From Campylobacteraceae bacterium (GTDB lineage Bacteria > Campylobacterota > Campylobacteria > Campylobacterales > Sulfurovaceae): DNA of 18,164 nt. How positions within the stretch are numbered: position 1 is the first letter of the stretch; the number at the start of each line of letters is the position of its first letter. This document shows, in pieces, positions 6,936 to 14,673 of this stretch. The stretch covers positions 1 to 18,164 of the forward strand of contig JALVWV010000032.1 of NCBI GenBank assembly GCA_027023145.1, written 5' to 3'. A program made the translations under genes and the position numbers. The notes beneath the pieces are model-generated. The model made no database searches, was not told where the DNA came from, and worked only from the letters and a program-made list of their open reading frames with translations.

Positions 6936-8897
6936 ATGTCAGATACCCCCTGCCGCACCGCCTACATCACCACCCCCATCTACTACGTCAACGACATTGC
7001 CCACATCGGGCACGCCTACACCACTGTCATCGCCGATGCGCTGGCGATCTACTCTCGGATGGTGGGGCACGATACGTTTTTTCTCACCGGTACCGATGAA
7101 CACGGTCAGAAGATCGAGCAAGCCGCCCAAGCACGCGGAAAAAGCACCCAGGAATATGCCGACGAAATCTCCGGGAGGTTCCGGGCACTCTGGGACGCGT
7201 TTGACATCACCTACGACAAATTTATCCGCACCACCGACGAGGAACACAAAGCCGGCGTACAGGTAGCCTTTCAGAAAATGGTCGACAAAGGGGACATCTA
7301 CAAGGATGTTTATAAGGGCAACTACTGCATCTCCTGCGAAGCGTTTTTTACTGAAACGCAGCTGGTTGATGGTGAGTTTTGCCCCGAGTGTGGCAAGCCG
7401 ACACAGATCGTAGAAGAGGAGAGTTACTTCTTCCGTTTGAGCGATTATCAGGATAAGCTGCTGGCGTGGTACCGTGACAACCCTGAGTGCATCCTCCCCA
7501 AGTCCAAGCGCAACGAAGTGATCCGTTTCGTCGAGAGTGGACTCGAAGACCTCTCGGTGACCCGCACCAGTTTCGATTGGGGGGTTAAGCTGCCTGAGCA
7601 GATGAACGATCCCAAACACGTCATGTACGTCTGGCTCGATGCGCTGATGAATTACCTCACCGCACTGGGCTACGGCACCGATGAGAGCCTGATGAAGTAC
7701 TGGCCGGCCAGAGTCCACCTGATCGGCAAGGACATCCTCCGCTTCCACGCAATCTACTGGCCGGCGTTTCTCATGAGCCTCGACATGCCTCTGCCCAAAC
7801 ACATCGCCGCCCACGGCTGGTGGACGCGCAACGCGGAGAAAATGTCCAAATCCATAGGGAACGTCGTCAACCCCAAAGAGGTTGCCGATGCGTACGGGCT
7901 GGAGAACTTCCGCTACTTCATGCTGCGCGAAGTCCCTTTCGGCGGCGACGGAGACTTCAGCCAGCGGGCACTGATCGACCGGATCAACTCCGATCTCGGC
8001 AACGACTTGGGCAACCTCCTCAACCGCCTCATCGGGATGAGTGGCAAATACTTCGAGGGTCGGATTGAGAGCGACAAAGTCCGCACCTTCTACCCCGAAG
8101 AGATGCAACAAGCCGAGGCGTCGCTGGCCAAGCTTGAGCCGTTGCTCTTTGAGATGCAGATTCACCGCTACCTCGAGGAGCTCTGGCGGCCACTGGCCAT
8201 CGCCAACAAAGCCATCGATCAGTACCAACCCTGGAACCTCATGAAAGAGGGCAAAACTGAGGAGGCAATGGCGCTCAACGGCCTCATCGCCAACCTCCTG
8301 GCACGCGTCGCGATCATGCTCCACCCCATCATGCCCAAGACCACCGACACGATTGCTGCGGCACTCGGTTTCACCATCGATCAGACGAGCTACGAGGCGA
8401 TCATCAAGGAGGGTGAGCTTCTCAATCCCTTCACCATCGAAAAAACCCCTCCTCTCTTCCCCCGTATCGAAGAACCTCTCCTTCAGGAAGCCCCAGCAGC
8501 TGAACCCCAGCCCACACAGCAAGAGAAAACCGAAAAGGCAACCAAAAAAGAAGAAACAACCGAAGGGGTTGCCCTCATCTCCATCGATCAATTTTTCGAA
8601 ACCGAACTCAAGATCGGCACCATCGTCACAGCCGAAGAGGTACCTAAGAGCAAAAAACTTCTCCTCCTCCAAGTCGATCTAGGCGAAGCAGCTCCTCGCC
8701 AGATCGTCGCCGGGATCAAAGAGTGGTATAGCCCCGACGATCTCCTCGGCACCCAGGCTTGTGTCGTCGCCAACCTCAAGCCTGCCAAGCTTATGGGCTT
8801 GCGCTCCGAGGGGATGCTGCTAGCGGCCCGTGATGAGGGCGGCCTGAGTCTGCTGCGTCCCGAATCCCCGAAAATACCGGGCACCAAGGTCAGCTAA
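6936..8897 (+). CDS. metG: Methionyl-tRNA synthetase with fused C-terminal tRNA-binding domain
   Basis: MetG attaches methionine to initiator and elongator tRNA-Met using ATP. The 653 residues hold a class I catalytic core with HIGH (23-26) and KMSKS (302-306). A zinc knuckle carries Cys131, Cys134, Cys149 and Cys152 (CISC, CPEC). The anticodon-binding helical domain covers about 370-510. Residues about 515-545 are a charged, Gln/Glu/Lys-rich linker. Residues about 549-653 are an EMAPII/Trbp111-like tRNA-binding domain (LKIGTIVTAEEVPKSKKL, QIVAGIKEWY, KLMGLRSEGMLLA), the usual dimerising C-terminal module. AAGGA sits upstream of the ATG. The next gene begins at the base after the stop codon, so the two are probably translated together. 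Confidence 0.98.
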   Translation: MSDTPCRTAYITTPIYYVNDIAHIGHAYTTVIADALAIYSRMVGHDTFFLTGTDEHGQKIEQAAQARGKSTQEYADEISGRFRALWDAFDITYDKFIRTTDEEHKAGVQVAFQKMVDKGDIYKDVYKGNYCISCEAFFTETQLVDGEFCPECGKPTQIVEEESYFFRLSDYQDKLLAWYRDNPECILPKSKRNEVIRFVESGLEDLSVTRTSFDWGVKLPEQMNDPKHVMYVWLDALMNYLTALGYGTDESLMKYWPARVHLIGKDILRFHAIYWPAFLMSLDMPLPKHIAAHGWWTRNAEKMSKSIGNVVNPKEVADAYGLENFRYFMLREVPFGGDGDFSQRALIDRINSDLGNDLGNLLNRLIGMSGKYFEGRIESDKVRTFYPEEMQQAEASLAKLEPLLFEMQIHRYLEELWRPLAIANKAIDQYQPWNLMKEGKTEEAMALNGLIANLLARVAIMLHPIMPKTTDTIAAALGFTIDQTSYEAIIKEGELLNPFTIEKTPPLFPRIEEPLLQEAPAAEPQPTQQEKTEKATKKEETTEGVALISIDQFFETELKIGTIVTAEEVPKSKKLLLLQVDLGEAAPRQIVAGIKEWYSPDDLLGTQACVVANLKPAKLMGLRSEGMLLAARDEGGLSLLRPESPKIPGTKVS

Positions 8898-9881
8898 GTG
8901 ACCATCGAAGACATCCTCAACCTCACCGAAGGCACCCTCCGCAACCAGCCCGCCGTCCAGGCCGTTGAGGGGGCGACGACGTTCCCTTCCAAAGTCGATC
9001 ACGGCGACCTCTTCTTCGCCGCCAATCCCGACGATATTCCTGCGGCTCTCACCAACGGTGCCTACGTCATCGTCCACGAAGGGGAGGTCACCATCACCGA
9101 TGACGAAGTGGCGTGGATACAGGTCAAAAGCGTCGAGAAAGCGGCCTTCCGCCTCCTGCGCTATGTCCTCCTCAAAAAAGAGGCTGAGTTTGTTTGCCTA
9201 CTGCCTCATGAAATGAGTTTCTTTCGTCAAATCCTCACCCACCGGGGCAACGTTACCTTCCTCGCGAATACTTGGTTTAAGGCTTTTGAACAAGTGCTCA
9301 ACGGAGACGGGTACCTCTTTGTCAGCAGTAATGAGGGCTTACTTAGGGATATTAAACCCGACTATGCCCGCCTCGAAGAGGAAGCTGAGGGGTACCGTAT
9401 CAGCGACACGCTCTTCCGCTCAACATTCCGGGTGGGGAAGTATGTCTATCAGGATCGGGAAATGGTTCCGTTTCATCTCCCATATCTCCTGCGTGCCATC
9501 GCCTTCTGTGATGCACACGACTTACCATACGCCATCGACAAAATCCGCTATACCCGCCATTTCCTCCCGGTCTACATCAACGGCAAGTTTGAAGTCGTCC
9601 CCAAAGGCTCCAGCGACCGCGTCCTCATCTTCACCGACAACATCCCCGACATCGTCGCGGCTCGTGACTACATCAAATACCAAACCACCTGGGTCAAAAG
9701 CATCGTCCTCACCCCTCCCAAGACCAAAGTGGATCACGTCGAGCGCCCCCACTGGTTCACGACTCCCGAAGAGGCTCATGCTATCCTCAAACAGTTTCAT
9801 TTCAATTACGCCTTTATCTATTCACTCGACAAAGCTGTGCTCAAGAGTTTCCAGCCGGGAGAGCCCGTGGGTCTCTTTTGA
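8898..9881 (+). CDS. Degenerate Mur-ligase-like protein coupled to metG
   Basis: The protein has 327 residues, starting with GTG in the base after the metG stop; AAGG inside the end of metG at 8886-8889 serves as ribosome-binding site. Residues about 22-62 resemble the N-terminal domain of MurE/MurF (VEGATTFPSKVDHGDLFFAA, then NGAYVIVHEG), including GDLFFAA at 36-42. Where Mur ligases carry the ATP-binding TGTNGKT loop, this protein reads LLPHEMSFFRQILTHRGNVT, so ATP binding is unlikely. Residues 180-327 are well-behaved alpha/beta sequence without a motif I recognise. It has no signal peptide. I believe similar proteins sit next to metG in other Campylobacterota, sometimes labelled peptidoglycan synthetase; that label is doubtful here. 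Function unknown. Confidence 0.8.
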   Translation: MTIEDILNLTEGTLRNQPAVQAVEGATTFPSKVDHGDLFFAANPDDIPAALTNGAYVIVHEGEVTITDDEVAWIQVKSVEKAAFRLLRYVLLKKEAEFVCLLPHEMSFFRQILTHRGNVTFLANTWFKAFEQVLNGDGYLFVSSNEGLLRDIKPDYARLEEEAEGYRISDTLFRSTFRVGKYVYQDREMVPFHLPYLLRAIAFCDAHDLPYAIDKIRYTRHFLPVYINGKFEVVPKGSSDRVLIFTDNIPDIVAARDYIKYQTTWVKSIVLTPPKTKVDHVERPHWFTTPEEAHAILKQFHFNYAFIYSLDKAVLKSFQPGEPVGLF

Positions 9882-9975
9882 AAAGATTTTTTAAATAGTG
9901 TGAAGATACAACCCACTTCCTCATATGCGATACATTATTTTTCAATTTTAAAACATTCTTTGAGGTCTGTCGGCT

Positions 9976-9981
9976 TATAAT
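9976..9981 (+). promoter_or_regulatory. -10 box directly at the start of the diguanylate cyclase gene
   Basis: A perfect TATAAT ends 7 bases before the ATG at 9989. Transcription would start at or next to the A of the start codon. No purine-rich ribosome-binding site lies before the ATG. Confidence 0.5.
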
Positions 9982-9988
9982 ATATGAT

Positions 9989-12550
9989 ATGAGAACCTAC
10001 AGCACCTATTTTGATTCGATCGAGGAATTTAAGACTTTTGTGCACACTCATGGAATCGAAGATAATGACCGCTTGCTGATTCAGGTCTTCACCTCTCTCG
10101 ATGACATCCGGCAGGTTCGCACCCTGCGCAACGCCATTGTCGCCTTGTTTCCCAACGCGGCTCTGATTGGCGCCAGTACGGATGGGGAGATCGCATCCGG
10201 ACGTGTCTCCATCGGTAAGACCGTCGTATCATTGACCCAGTTTACTGCCACGTCCCTTAGCACCACATTGGTCGATGGCTACACGAGCAGCCTCAATCTT
10301 GGGCGACACCTGGCTCATCAGCTCCCACGACACGATGATGACCGACTCCTTATCACCTTTACCGATGGGCTCCACTGCAATGGAGAGGATTATGTCCTGG
10401 GTATCAGCGACGTGCGTCGTGGGCTGACCATTGCCGGAGGCTTGGCTGGAGACGGTGCACGCTTTGCCCGGACATTTGTCTTTACCCGCGATCGATTTAC
10501 CACCCGGGGAGCTGCTGGTGTCCTGCTGAGCAATCCAGCCCTGAAGATTCACACCGATTATACCTTCAACTGGACCCCCGTCGGAAAATTTATGACCGTT
10601 ACCCGAGTAGAAGGGAATCGCCTCTATACTCTGGATGATCAGCCGGTCGTATCGATGTATGCACGGTACTTCGGAGAAGAACTAGCAAACAAGCTCCCTG
10701 AAATTGGTTTAGAGTTTCCCCTCATCATCCAGCGGGGTGATTATCGCATCGCCCGGGCGGCGCTGGCTCGGCACGACGACGGATCGCTTACTTTTGCCGG
10801 GAACTTCCTCCCGGGAGATCAGGTGCGTTTCGGATACGGGGATGCTGAGATGATTCTCAACCGATCCTTCGATACGTATGGTGCACTCTCTGATCGCCCG
10901 ATCGAGAGTATTTTTGTCTACTCCTGTATGGCACGACGACGCTTCATGCCCAACCTGATCGGCGAAGAGATCCGTCCACTGCAATCGATGGCTGAGACCT
11001 CCGGTTTTTTCACCTATGGAGAGTTTTATTCGTGTCATGATCGATCCATGCTCATGAATCAAACCACCACCCTCGTAGCCTTGAGTGAGACCGATGCGCC
11101 CGCTTCCCGCCCCCATTTGGAAAAAACGCTACAGTCATTTCCCCTTAAAGATTATCAACGATCCATCAAAGCCCTCTCCCATCTCGTCAATGTAACGACC
11201 GAAGAGTTGCGCACAGAAAATGAACATCTCGAAGAGAAAAATCGTATCCTGCAAAAGATGGCCCTTGACATCACCGAACAACTGCAACTTAAAGCCCTCA
11301 ATCACGAGCTCGTCTCCATTATCGAAAACTCCCTCAATGAAATTTACATTATTGAGCGGGAAACCTATCGATATCTCTATGCCAATCAGACAGCACTCGA
11401 TCGCCTGGGCTATACCCGTGAGGAGTTACTCCAGATGACCGTTTTTGATATCAATCGCTCCTTGAGCCTCGAAGAGGCACGCGCCATCGAAAAGCGGGTA
11501 CTTGCCAATGGCACAACCTCCAACCGATCGGTTCATACGACCAAAGGGGGTGAAACCTATATGGTCGAAACAATTATCGAGCACCGCTGGTATCAGGACA
11601 AAGAGGTGGGGGTGATTTTTGGTATTGATATCAGCCAACAAGTCGAAGCCGAACACTATCTCAAGCGCCAAGCTGAGATCCTCGAACAGATCCACGATTC
11701 TGTCGTCTCCACCGACCTTGATGGCATCATCACCAGCTGGAATCACGGAGCCAAAACTATCCATGGCTATACAGCCGAAGAGATGATTGGGCGACCGATC
11801 GATACTCTCTACTTCGAAGAGGATGTACCCCTGCTACGCCACATGGAAGAAGAGACCCTCCGGCATGGGATGTTTCAGGGTGAGATTCGCAAACGTACCA
11901 AAAGCGGCACGAAGATCGATACACTCCTGACGCTAACTCTCCTCAGGGATGATGATGAGGTGGTTGGATTGACCCGCTTCACTCAAGACATTACACAGAA
12001 GAAAAAAATCGAAAGGAAGCTTCAAGAACAGCAGGAGTTGCTGCAACATCAAGCTCACTATGATGTGCTCACCGGACTACCCAATCGCATTTTGCTTGAC
12101 GATCGCCTGCAGCAATCACTCCATTATGCCAAACGACACGATGAAATACTCGCTCTTTTCTTTATCGACCTCGATAATTTCAAGCAGATCAACGATACCC
12201 ACGGACACGTCATTGGTGACAAGGTACTCAAAATCGCCGCCAATCGCCTGCAGGAGATCATCCGCAAGGAGGATACCCTTGCCCGGTTCGGCGGGGATGA
12301 ATTTATCCTCCTCACACGATCCCTCGTCTCCCCTCAATCTGCAGCTATCATCGCCCAAAAGGTCATCGACGTCTTCCGTCCTAAGATTACCGTAGATGGG
12401 CTTGATCTCCACATAGGAGCCAGTATCGGTATCAGCTTCTACCCCAAAGACTCTTCGGACAAAAATGATCTACTCAAATATGCCGATGTGGCGATGTATG
12501 AAGCCAAAAAAGATGGAAAAAATCGATACAAATTTTACGAAGGCTTGTAA
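9989..12550 (+). CDS. FIST-PAS-PAS-GGDEF sensory diguanylate cyclase
   Basis: The protein should make cyclic di-GMP from two GTP in response to a cytoplasmic signal. It has 853 residues and no transmembrane helix. Residues about 25-220 are a FIST domain (ALIGASTDGEI, GGLAGDG, GAAGVLLS) and about 220-370 the FIST_C part (FVYSCMARR, TSGFFTYGEF); FIST domains are thought to bind small ligands such as amino acids. A coiled coil (about 390-435) leads to PAS 1 (about 437-555) and PAS 2 (about 559-675), then a charged linker and the GGDEF domain from DVLTGLPNR (about 691). The active-site motif GGDEF is intact at 768-772, and an RxxD inhibitory site, RKED at 759-762, lies at the standard five-residue distance. 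It should be an active, product-inhibited cyclase. No EAL domain follows. The gene is a single unit. Confidence 0.95.
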   Translation: MRTYSTYFDSIEEFKTFVHTHGIEDNDRLLIQVFTSLDDIRQVRTLRNAIVALFPNAALIGASTDGEIASGRVSIGKTVVSLTQFTATSLSTTLVDGYTSSLNLGRHLAHQLPRHDDDRLLITFTDGLHCNGEDYVLGISDVRRGLTIAGGLAGDGARFARTFVFTRDRFTTRGAAGVLLSNPALKIHTDYTFNWTPVGKFMTVTRVEGNRLYTLDDQPVVSMYARYFGEELANKLPEIGLEFPLIIQRGDYRIARAALARHDDGSLTFAGNFLPGDQVRFGYGDAEMILNRSFDTYGALSDRPIESIFVYSCMARRRFMPNLIGEEIRPLQSMAETSGFFTYGEFYSCHDRSMLMNQTTTLVALSETDAPASRPHLEKTLQSFPLKDYQRSIKALSHLVNVTTEELRTENEHLEEKNRILQKMALDITEQLQLKALNHELVSIIENSLNEIYIIERETYRYLYANQTALDRLGYTREELLQMTVFDINRSLSLEEARAIEKRVLANGTTSNRSVHTTKGGETYMVETIIEHRWYQDKEVGVIFGIDISQQVEAEHYLKRQAEILEQIHDSVVSTDLDGIITSWNHGAKTIHGYTAEEMIGRPIDTLYFEEDVPLLRHMEEETLRHGMFQGEIRKRTKSGTKIDTLLTLTLLRDDDEVVGLTRFTQDITQKKKIERKLQEQQELLQHQAHYDVLTGLPNRILLDDRLQQSLHYAKRHDEILALFFIDLDNFKQINDTHGHVIGDKVLKIAANRLQEIIRKEDTLARFGGDEFILLTRSLVSPQSAAIIAQKVIDVFRPKITVDGLDLHIGASIGISFYPKDSSDKNDLLKYADVAMYEAKKDGKNRYKFYEGL

Positions 12551-12563
12551 TCGATTCTACGGA

Positions 12564-13394
12564 TCAATCCGCCTGACGTGCAGTATTATGCAGTGTTACA
12601 ATCGCCCCATCGACTCCCATCACCGCATCCATGTCCCGCCCCGTATAATCAATATTGCTCAGTAGATAGCGGATCGCGTTGAGCCGGGCACGTTTTTTAT
12701 CTACGGCATCGAACTCGATCCACGGCGCATATGGCGTACCGGTGAGGCGAAACATTTTGTCCCGCAGTATCACATAGTCATCATACCGCTCATGCGATTT
12801 GTAGTCCAGCTCGGAGAGTTTCCAGCTCTTGAGAGGATCCTGCTCCCGGTCACGGATCCGATCCCCCTGCGTTGCCTTGTCGATGTTGAGGTAAAATTTG
12901 AAAAAGAGCATCCCGTCATCGACCAGCATCTTCTCGACCGAATTGACCTGCTCATAAAACGCCTCGTGCTGCTGCGGCGTACAGAAGCCAAATATCGGCT
13001 CGATCCCGGCACGGTTGTACCAGCTGCGATCAAAAAAAACGATCTCTTCCCGGTCAGGCACCTGACGCAGATGGCGCTGGAAGTACCACTGCCCCTGCTC
13101 CACTTCGCTGGGCTTAGGCAGTGCCACACTGCGGGTATGGCGGGGATTGAGATAGGCATTGAACGCTTTGATCGTCGAGCTCTTGCCCGCGGTGTCCATC
13201 CCCTCAAAGATCATCAACAACCGCTGCCCGCTCTCGATCACCCATTTCTGGAGTTTGACCACTTCGTGCTGGAGCCGCATAAACTCATGGTTGTAAAATT
13301 TCGTTGCGATTTTACCGCTTTTTTTGAAGACTTTTTTAGGAGATTGGGTGTGTTCAGGGAGGGTCTCGGAGAGGATAAGCTTCTGGAGGGACAT
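12564..13394 (-). CDS. ppk2: Polyphosphate kinase 2 (PPK2 family)
   Basis: PPK2 enzymes use inorganic polyphosphate to phosphorylate nucleoside di- or monophosphates. The protein has 276 residues from ATG 13394, with AAAAGGA upstream; a longer frame extends through intergenic DNA and is not used. It has a Walker A loop GMDTAGKSS (65-73) with Lys71, a Walker B segment FFDRSWYNRAG (120-130), and the lid region with RDREQDPLKSWKLSELD (181-197), all typical of PPK2. The usual loop is GxDxAGKGG; here Ser-Ser replaces Gly-Gly. Length and single domain fit the short PPK2 classes I to III, and the class cannot be decided by eye. The gene converges with the diguanylate cyclase with 13 bases between their ends. 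Confidence 0.95.
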   Translation of the reverse strand: MSLQKLILSETLPEHTQSPKKVFKKSGKIATKFYNHEFMRLQHEVVKLQKWVIESGQRLLMIFEGMDTAGKSSTIKAFNAYLNPRHTRSVALPKPSEVEQGQWYFQRHLRQVPDREEIVFFDRSWYNRAGIEPIFGFCTPQQHEAFYEQVNSVEKMLVDDGMLFFKFYLNIDKATQGDRIRDREQDPLKSWKLSELDYKSHERYDDYVILRDKMFRLTGTPYAPWIEFDAVDKKRARLNAIRYLLSNIDYTGRDMDAVMGVDGAIVTLHNTARQAD

Positions 13395-13412
13395 CAGGAT
13401 TCCTTTTGATCT

Positions 13413-13420
13413 GTTATAAT
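13413..13420. promoter_or_regulatory. Overlapping divergent -10 boxes for ppk2 and the MBL gene
   Basis: GTTATAAT reads TATAAT on the plus strand (13415-13420) and TATAAC on the minus strand (13413-13418). The minus reading lies 19 bases before the ppk2 ATG. The plus reading would give the MBL gene a leader of about 100 bases containing a hairpin repeat. A nearer plus-strand candidate, TATAGT, is at 13494-13499. Confidence 0.35.
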
Positions 13421-13435
13421 GCGTTGCCGCAAACA

Positions 13436-13461
13436 GGGGCTGGGGCTTCAGTCCCACTAAA
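13436..13461. repeat. CTTCAG-type hairpin element upstream of the MBL gene
   Basis: GGGGCT followed by GGGGCTTCAGTCCC (13442-13455) and CACTAAA. It differs by one base from the element at 14285-14310; the change turns one A-T pair into a G-T wobble. It lies in the divergent region between ppk2 and the MBL gene. Confidence 0.85.
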
Positions 13462-13525
13462 ACACCTTTGTGTGTATAAAAGGTTATTTGGGTTATAGTA
13501 CCGTAAAAATCCAAAGGATACCAAA

Positions 13526-14218
13526 TTGTCCATCACCATCCTCTTCGACAACCACAATCCCAGCTCCGAGCAACGCAACCTTTGGGGCTTTGCGGCATAT
13601 GTCCATGAACACAAACTCCTCTTCGACACCGGCAGCAACGGACGGGCACTCCTGCGAAACATGGAACAGCTCGGGATCGACGTGACACAGATCGAGTATC
13701 TCTTCCTCAGTCACGAGCACTGGGACCACATCGGCGGCGTCGATTCGGTCATCGAAGCCAATCCCAACCTCACGATTTTTGCCCCAAACTCCCTCTCCAA
13801 AAACATGATCGCCGATCTGCGCACCCAATCAAGAGAAGTGATCGTCTGCGATGAGCACCCCCGGCAACTCATCCCCGGATTGTACTCCACCGGTGTACAG
13901 GGAGACGAAGCACCCGAACACGCTCTTGTCATCGAAGCACCCCACCCCACTCTCATTACCGGATGCGGTCACTACGGTATCGAACGGATCGTAGAACGAG
14001 CCGAAAGTACCATCGATACACCGATTGAGAAAGTCATAGGCGGGCTTCATCTTCATAGCCATTCACGAGAGGAGATCCAGACCATCATCGATCGACTGAA
14101 ACAACAGGGGATCGCCCACGTCCTCCCGACCCACTGCACCGGTGATCGGGCGATTGAGTTGTTTGAAGAGGGATATGGAGAGGGGTTTCATATCGGAGGG
14201 ATCGGGGCAAAAATGTAG
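13526..14218 (+). CDS. MBL-fold metal-dependent hydrolase (COG1237 type, DHPP-synthase-like)
   Basis: The protein has 230 residues and starts with TTG 13526, supported by AAAGGA seven bases upstream; there is no usable ATG nearby. The metallo-beta-lactamase metal site is seen as SHEHWDH (62-68) with His63, His65, Asp67 and His68, then GCGH (His149), GGLHLHS (His175, His177) and PTHCTG (His203). This pattern, LFDTGSNGRALLRNMEQLG near the N-terminus and THCTG near the C-terminus match the COG1237 group, which includes the archaeal enzyme named 7,8-dihydropterin-6-methyl-4-(beta-D-ribofuranosyl)aminobenzene-5'-phosphate synthase. That activity belongs to methanopterin-type metabolism and is not assured here; the substrate is unknown. 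Cytoplasmic, no signal peptide. Hairpin elements of the same family lie on both sides of the gene. Confidence 0.88.
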   Translation: MSITILFDNHNPSSEQRNLWGFAAYVHEHKLLFDTGSNGRALLRNMEQLGIDVTQIEYLFLSHEHWDHIGGVDSVIEANPNLTIFAPNSLSKNMIADLRTQSREVIVCDEHPRQLIPGLYSTGVQGDEAPEHALVIEAPHPTLITGCGHYGIERIVERAESTIDTPIEKVIGGLHLHSHSREEIQTIIDRLKQQGIAHVLPTHCTGDRAIELFEEGYGEGFHIGGIGAKM

Positions 14219-14236
14219 GGTGCGCAATTGCGCACC
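14219..14236. repeat. Perfect 18-base palindrome at the end of the MBL gene
   Basis: GGTGCGCAATTGCGCACC begins at the base after the TAG stop codon. It pairs fully with itself. No T-run follows on either side, so it is not a standard intrinsic terminator. Direct repeats of GTATATTGGT follow at 14237-14246 and 14261-14270. Confidence 0.85.
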
Positions 14237-14284
14237 GTATATTGGTCTATTGGTGTAACAGTATATTGGTAAGCAAGAGAATAA

Positions 14285-14328
14285 GGGGCTGGGACTTCAG
14301 TCCCACTAAACGCGACTGAAGTCGTGTC
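14285..14328. repeat. Composite CTTCAG-type hairpin element
   Basis: GGGGCT, hairpin GGGACT-TC-AGTCCC (14291-14304), CACTAAA, then a second hairpin CGACT-GA-AGTCG (14313-14324) in opposite orientation. Outer GGGG and CCCC can also pair and enclose both. Confidence 0.85.
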
Positions 14329-14363
14329 CCCAGGCGCACCTTCCGACGGTATTTGCTTGGAAG

Positions 14364-14384
14364 CGGAGACTTTAGTCCCGCCAA
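14364..14384. repeat. Imperfect CTTCAG-family hairpin
   Basis: GCGGAGACTTTAGTCCCGCC with inner GACTTTAGTC (14368-14377) and outer GCGG/CCGC arms. It resembles the other elements but has TTTA in place of TTCA. Confidence 0.6.
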
Positions 14385-14412
14385 ACGGTTGTTAGAACCA
14401 GGAGTATTTTGG

Positions 14413-14431
14413 GTGGGGCTGAAGCCGCCAC
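14413..14431. repeat. CTTCAG-family hairpin, GGCT/AGCC stem
   Basis: GTGGGGCTGAAGCCGCCAC. The minus strand carries the core GGCTTCAGCC. The stem has one mismatch in the outer arm. Confidence 0.7.
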
Positions 14432-14440
14432 TTCCGGATA

Positions 14441-14459
14441 AAATCGCTCAGCGATTTTT
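14441..14459 (+). terminator. Possible intrinsic terminator
   Basis: AAATCGCT, C, AGCGATTT followed by two more T. The T-run is the only one after a hairpin in this region. It lies about 220 bases after the MBL stop, so the link to that gene is weak; it may simply be one more hairpin of the cluster. Confidence 0.3.
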
Positions 14460-14477
14460 GGTGTGCTGTTGCACACC
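14460..14477. repeat. Hairpin GGTGTGC-TGTT-GCACACC
   Basis: A perfect 7-bp stem with a 4-base loop, directly after the T-run of the preceding hairpin. Confidence 0.75.
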
Positions 14478-14494
14478 CTACGCGTCTTCACTCT

Positions 14495-14520
14495 CGTACC
14501 ATATCTCCCGATATGGTACG
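14495..14520. repeat. Hairpin with 10-bp perfect stem and 6-base loop
   Basis: CGTACCATAT (14495-14504), loop CTCCCG, ATATGGTACG (14511-14520). The stem end overlaps ACGCATAC (14518-14525), which can pair instead with GTATGCGT (14543-14550), so two folds compete. Confidence 0.85.
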
Positions 14521-14547
14521 CATACTGCATATCAAACATCATGTATG

Positions 14548-14573
14548 CGTTCCCCATTAGGAGATGGGGAACG
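14548..14573. repeat. Second hairpin with 10-bp perfect stem and 6-base loop
   Basis: CGTTCCCCAT (14548-14557), loop TAGGAG, ATGGGGAACG (14564-14573). Same geometry as the hairpin at 14495-14520. The two loops, CTCCCG and TAGGAG, are partly complementary (CTCC against GGAG is possible). Confidence 0.85.
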
Positions 14574-14584
14574 AGGAAGGAAAA

Positions 14585-14673
14585 GGAGCAGGGACTTCAG
14601 TCCCGTCGTGCAGGGCTGAAGTCCTGCCTCCAATGTTGGGTAAGCATCCGTCGGATAACGGGACTAAAGTCCC
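14585..14673. repeat. Three further CTTCAG-family hairpins
   Basis: GGGACT-TC-AGTCCC (14591-14604); GCAGGGCT-GA-AGTCCTGC (14610-14627, one G-T wobble); GGGACT-AA-AGTCCC (14660-14673). The last lies 16 bases beyond the accD stop codon on its downstream side and lacks a T-run. Confidence 0.85.

Noticed and set aside
6939..8672. Minus-strand open frame of 577 codons opposite metG
   Set aside because: It results from the codon bias of metG; the product is low-complexity in Val, Asp, Gly and Phe, with no recognisable domain.
13436..14310. MBL gene as a mobile cassette bounded by two near-identical repeats
   Set aside because: The same repeat family occurs elsewhere without a gene between copies, and there is no transposase or target-site duplication.
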